The notes under the pieces were generated by a model, which had not been told where the DNA came from, ran no database searches, and saw only the letters and a program-made list of their open reading frames with translations. Below are positions 59,814-64,000 of a stretch of 64,000 nucleotides of DNA, in pieces. The stretch covers positions 7,254,001 to 7,318,000 of the forward strand of contig JAHRBC010000001.1 of assembly GCA_022702545.1 (NCBI GenBank). Direction: 5' to 3'. This stretch comes from Phycomyces nitens (lineage: Eukaryota; Mucoromycota; Mucoromycetes; Mucorales; Phycomycetaceae). Position 1 is the stretch's first letter, and each line of letters opens with the position of its first letter. The position numbers were made by a program, and so were the translations under genes.

Positions 59814-61664
59814 ATGGCAAGCAGATATTCTCAAAAAGAAAAGTACTACAAAAGAAAAAACAGCGATGATCAAAGTCTCGCTTCGACACAGTATGGGTCG
59901 ATTGATGAATATCCAACCAAACCAAATATTTGGGACAAAGACCTTGAATGGTCAGAAGAAGAAGAACAAAAATTGGTTGCAAAGATTGACAGGCGTTTAA
60001 TGTCGTTTGTTCTGCTCATGACATTCGTTCTCAACATGGATCGAACCAATCTATGTAAGTATATTTTAATATGTATTTACATCTATGTAGACCATAAAAC
60101 TTATTTCTACAATTTAGCAAATGCTGTATCTGATAATCTCGCGGCTGACCTTGGGTTTACTAATGACGGCGTCAATACCTCTATCATGATATATTCCATC
60201 GTTTTTGCTTTGTTTGCACTTCCATCAAATGCCGCGGTTAAGCATATTGGCGCTCATATTTGGATCCCATTCCTTATGAACTCTTGGGCAATAGTAACAT
60301 GGGCACATACCTTGTTACACGTAAGTCGACACTGTTCTAAAGCAAAATACTAACATATATATACTATAGGACTTTAATGGGTTTATAATTATACGGATAT
60401 TTATTGCAATAACCGAAGCTGGATTTATTCCTGCTTGTCTTTGTTATCTTACTGAATGGTATAAAGCAAACGAATTGTCTACACGGTTAGCGTGGTTTTG
60501 GGGAGTTCAAGCATTTGCATCAGCATTCAGCGGTATTCTATCTTTTGGCGTTCTTCAGCTTTCTGGATTTTGTGGATTGCAAGGATGGAAATGGTTGTTC
60601 TTGGTAGATGGTATCGCTACCCATATTATTGGAATAATTGCTTTGTAAGTACACTCATTATCCATTTTGATTTCTGGGAAAAAAATAACTGTTTCTTTAT
60701 TGCTTATCTAGTATGTATTTACCAGCCTCTCCAGAGAGAACCTCTGGATGGCTACGTTCCCGGGAAGGATGGTTCAATGAAAGAGAGCAACAGATAGCAA
60801 TGCTTAGAATTGTACAAGATGGCTTAACAAAACAAGATCAGGAAAAGCCTATATCAAGACAAGACATCACTCTAGCCTTGAAAGATACAAAACTGTGGAT
60901 ACATCTGAGTATTGCATTTCTCGGGTAGGATATATATCTACAACGCATTTCTTTTACTGACATTAGACTGTATTTTCATTAGAACAATGCCAAGCATTCC
61001 CATCCATAACTATCTTCCAACAATAGTCAAGGAGGCAGGATTTTCGGCCACTTTAGCAAATCTGTTGACCGCTCCTGCATATCTTATCAGTCTTGTGTTT
61101 TCTATTCTTATTGCCAGAAGAGCAGAAAAGAATGGAAATGTGTCTTTGTATTCGCTCATTGGATCTGTGTGGGGCCTCCTTGGGTTTTTGACACTGTTTT
61201 ATCTTCCCGCTGGTACAAGTCGTTGGAGCACATATGCTGCTACTTTGTTTACTGCTTCTGCACCTTCATGGCATGGTATGCATGTTGCATGGATGTCGTC
61301 TAACTTGGCACCAGCAGGGAAACGAGCAATTGCACTAGGTGCTATAGTTGGTGCCGCAAATATCAATGGCGTGCCTGGCGCACAGATCTACAGTACGTAT
61401 ACTTATAGATGAAAAGGTCTACAGCATTAACCCTTTTATATAGAGTCGAGTGATGCACCCCGCTATCAAAGAGGAAATATTATATGCGTTGGACTACATT
61501 TGGTGACTATATTGTTGTTCCTTGGGCTGAGGACCCGGTATATATTCACAAACACCTGGCGTAAGCAAATATGGGGAAATATGAGTACTGAAGAAAAGAG
61601 TATCTACAATGAAGATAGTCAGGATGTCGGTAGTGATCGTCTTGACTTTCAATTCAAGCTATAA
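59814..61664 (+). CDS. Major facilitator transporter, Dal5-type anion:cation symporter
   Basis: The model is join(59814-60054, 60118-60320, 60370-60644, 60712-60924, 60983-61392, 61444-61664), 520 residues, frame exact. The cytosolic N-terminus is charged (MASRYSQKEKYYKRKNSDDQ) and followed by EEEEQKLVAKIDRRLMSFVL, the usual entry into helix 1 of this family. Then come MTFVLNMDRTNLSNAVSDNL, SNAAVKHIGAHIWIPFLMNS, TEAGFIPACLCYLTEWYKAN, WKWLFLVDGIATHI and YLPASPERTSGWL. The second half has GTMPSIPIHNYLPTIVKEAG, APAYLISLVFSILIARRAEK and QIYKSSDAPRYQRGNIICVG. About 12 membrane segments are expected. Relatives import allantoate, nicotinate, pantothenate or other organic anions with protons; the substrate is undetermined. 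Confidence 0.9.
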
Positions 61665-62705
61665 CAACTTTATAAATATCCTTTCAGTACACCATTTCCA
61701 TGAATTATTTGCACATTTTCAGAAATATTATATTCGCATCTTTTCTTTTAAAATATCAAGCATACTATGTTCAGATAATAGGTTTAGACATATAAATATT
61801 TATAAAATTTTACAAAGATAAGCCAACATCTATATATTTATATGTAAAAAATAAAAGCGCAGCTCAGAGGGCCTATACCACATCTTTCGTCTTCACTTTG
61901 GCAACTCCACTTTATTAACTTTTTATTCAATATCCGTTTGTGTTTGACGATTGTCCTTCAAATACCAATGTTTACAATCTGTAAAATAATTCGTATTTTT
62001 GGCCGTCTTTAATCTTTTGTCATTAAAAATAGACTCATACCACTATCTATAGTGATTAAAACTTTACAAAATAAAGAATCACTGATAAACGAAAGGAGTC
62101 TTTGGGCCATATATATATATATATATATATCTGTGGACCTCTTATAGATGGATCGCTTCCGGTTATTTAGGAGAAGATTAGAGTGTCTATAGAATCAAAA
62201 TATGGAGAGATACTCTAAAGATTAATAGTGCTCATACGGCTCATAATATCTGATAGCTTTTTGAATATACTTTGAAAGTAGCAACCAGTTTGTTTCCACA
62301 ATTTGTCTACATGTGTACTCCAAATACACCTTTGACAATGTTGTCATTAAATAAAATCTCTTTGACTTTTATGCAAGTGTGCTCTACATAAAAGTATGTC
62401 CAACCTTGCATACAATAGATCTAGTCTCGCCATTCCTGATCGCCATGTTCAATTGGTGATAACAACACCAAGCTCCCGTATAAATATTTACGAGATTCTT
62501 GTTATTTTCTTTGAAAACTTTGTCTCTCTATATTGTTCCAGCCATTAATACTTGAGTTGCCTTTGTAATGTCATCTAATGTTTCGATTGGCTCAGTGGGA
62601 AAAAAAGAGCCTTTAAGCCAAAGTAAATGACCGATACACTCGTTCACTTTATCGTGGTCATTAAAACAAAATCAACCTTGAAGATTACCTAAAAGCCAGG
62701 ATTGC
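61665..62705. other. Intergenic region
   Basis: AT-rich with an (AT)n run at about 62111-62130. No gene supported. A TGGCTCAGTGGG stretch at 62589 resembles a tRNA A box, but no cloverleaf can be folded around it. Confidence 0.45.
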
Positions 62706-63972
62706 TACAGGGTTTAATCAAATATATTGGTACTTTAATGTCTCCTTTGCAAGAAAACCAAACATAGCTGCTCCAAAACTACATTAAAGTGTGTATAAAT
62801 ATTGTACATAAGCAATATATATATATATATAAAGTACCTTGGATTAGAAAAGTAATTCTGATAAGAGTTTTATATGATTTTACTACGGACTTATATTGGC
62901 TTTTATTCTCTCTGAGCGATTTTCAATGCTTAAGCAGAAAGGTCCGAAAGTATCTACTGATATTCCATTCCATTCTTCTAATAAAACTTCTTTTAGCTCA
63001 CCTTTTTTTGCTTGGCTTAGTGTATCTTGCATTTATATGACCATCAAAAAGACCTCATATGCTCTCAAATGGGCTGAAATTGAGGCTGTTTGGGGACCAC
63101 TCCTAACACTCAGCCCAAGTTCATTCTTGTATTCTTCTTCAATATATGTCTTGTATGGCCTAGAATTGTCTTCTTGGAAAACCTAGCAATTTTTCTTATT
63201 GATGAAAAGACTTTCGTAAAATTTAGTGAGATGAGCCTTTCGTATCTCTGCATATTTTTGGCCATTCATGCTTCCATCCACAAAGCCAAGTGGACCCACA
63301 CTTCAGACTAAAGACACCTCCAAACCATAATTGACTCACTGTTTCTTTGAGCCCTTTGATTGCGTCAATCTGGACTATATGTCTTGTTTGGTTGGTTCCA
63401 GACATTGTCACATCTGTTCCTCTTGTAAACAGAAATATATGAATCGTCACTCCAGGCGACAGTCTTTCGTTCATCGTTCTAGTTCTTTACACCATTATAC
63501 AAAGCTTGGCGCCTGGAAATATATTCTTTAGTAAGCAAAATCTTCTGAACGGCTCTGCGATACTGCACATTCATTTTGTACAAAGCTCTAATTATTGTTT
63601 CCTTGCTGATTGTTTTTCCGGAATCAGCCTTGACTGCATGTCTCTTGTCATCCAAAATTTGATGACGACTTTTCTTCATCTCCCTAAGCACATGACAGTC
63701 TGCTAGAATATGCACCGTTTTTAATAGAGTCGGTTTGCTCAAACTCTTTCAGAATTCGAGCAACTGTTATTATTGGTGCATTCATCTCGGTTGAAATGAC
63801 TGATGTCTTTCTTCCATTACAATCTAGAGTTGCCATGAGAGTTATTGCTTTGCATGTTTTGCATCGTATTAGAGTTTATTGAATTTTAGGGATTATGAGA
63901 AATGTAAAAAGTAAACGTTCATGAGAATATAAACATACTAAATTCGCCCAATATTTTTGGGTGGACCCTGTA
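62706..63972 (-). mobile_element. Decayed Tc1/mariner element with matching TACAGGG ends
   Basis: The 1,267-bp unit starts TACAGGGTTTAATCAAATAT and ends in the reverse complement of TACAGGGTCCACCCAAAAAT. Both ends begin TA plus CAGGG and then contain an A-rich ATATTGG stretch, as expected for degraded terminal inverted repeats with a TA duplication. The minus strand encodes a broken transposase. GRKTSVISTEM and TVARILKEFEQTD (HTH region) lie near 63820-63735. ISKETIIRALYKMNVQYRRA and LLTKEYISRRQA lie near 63610-63510. QLWFGGVFSLKCGSTWLCG lies near 63340-63280, and VFQEDNSRPYKT near 63160. The later SPDLNPIE-equivalent is in another frame. Several frameshifts and stops make it inactive. Confidence 0.82.
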
Positions 63973-64000
63973 GAAAACCCAAAAACAAGCCATGAACACC

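Noticed and set aside
62589..62600. tRNA A-box-like TGGCTCAGTGGG
   Set aside because: No B box or cloverleaf at the proper distance.

Overview
The window looks like nuclear DNA from a fungus, most likely an early-diverging (zygomycete-type, Mucoromycota/Mucorales-like) species. The evidence is short GT-AG introns of about 40 to 145 bp with clear branch sites, AT-rich intergenic DNA full of AAT/ATT microsatellites, single-copy eukaryotic housekeeping genes, and fungal families such as Elo2/Elo3, Coq1, Rts1, Lrg1/Rga-type LIM-RhoGAP and Dal5-type permease. The phylum call is an inference; no rRNA or mitochondrial marker is present. All exon models were joined by hand from splice signals, and nearly all keep the reading frame exactly.

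Layout. 1-15 kb: 5' part of a ferric-reductase-like membrane protein, an Old Yellow Enzyme, a 4.8 kb gene-poor stretch with a possible inverted-repeat element, a cyclin-D1-binding-protein-1-like gene, a LIM-RhoGAP, an Elg1/ATAD5-like clamp unloader and an aldehyde dehydrogenase. 15.6 kb: an overlooked two-exon gene for a 63-residue secreted peptide. 16-31 kb: the 19-exon gene for the largest subunit of RNA polymerase III, between two gene-poor tracts, one of which holds a decayed Tc1/mariner transposase. 31-42 kb: fatty-acid elongase and polyprenyl diphosphate synthase (divergent), PP2A B56 regulatory subunit, a PfkB kinase of pseudouridine-kinase type, mitochondrial malate dehydrogenase and an F-box/LRR protein. 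44-48 kb: an alpha/beta hydrolase and a large F-box-like protein. 49.5 kb: a near-perfect 223-bp fold-back element. 50.5-58.5 kb: the splicing factor Prp8, interrupted by a 198-residue mini-intein. 59.8-61.7 kb: an anion:cation symporter of the Dal5 type. 62.7-64 kb: a decayed Tc1/mariner element with recognisable ends.

There is no operon logic here. The genes are mostly unrelated housekeeping genes in tandem, divergent or convergent order. Highlights are the Prp8 mini-intein, the small secreted peptide with a strong-looking promoter, and the fold-back element, which shares its TACAGGG termini and TA flanks with the Tc1/mariner relic and is therefore probably a MITE of that superfamily. I saw no tRNA, rRNA or CRISPR.
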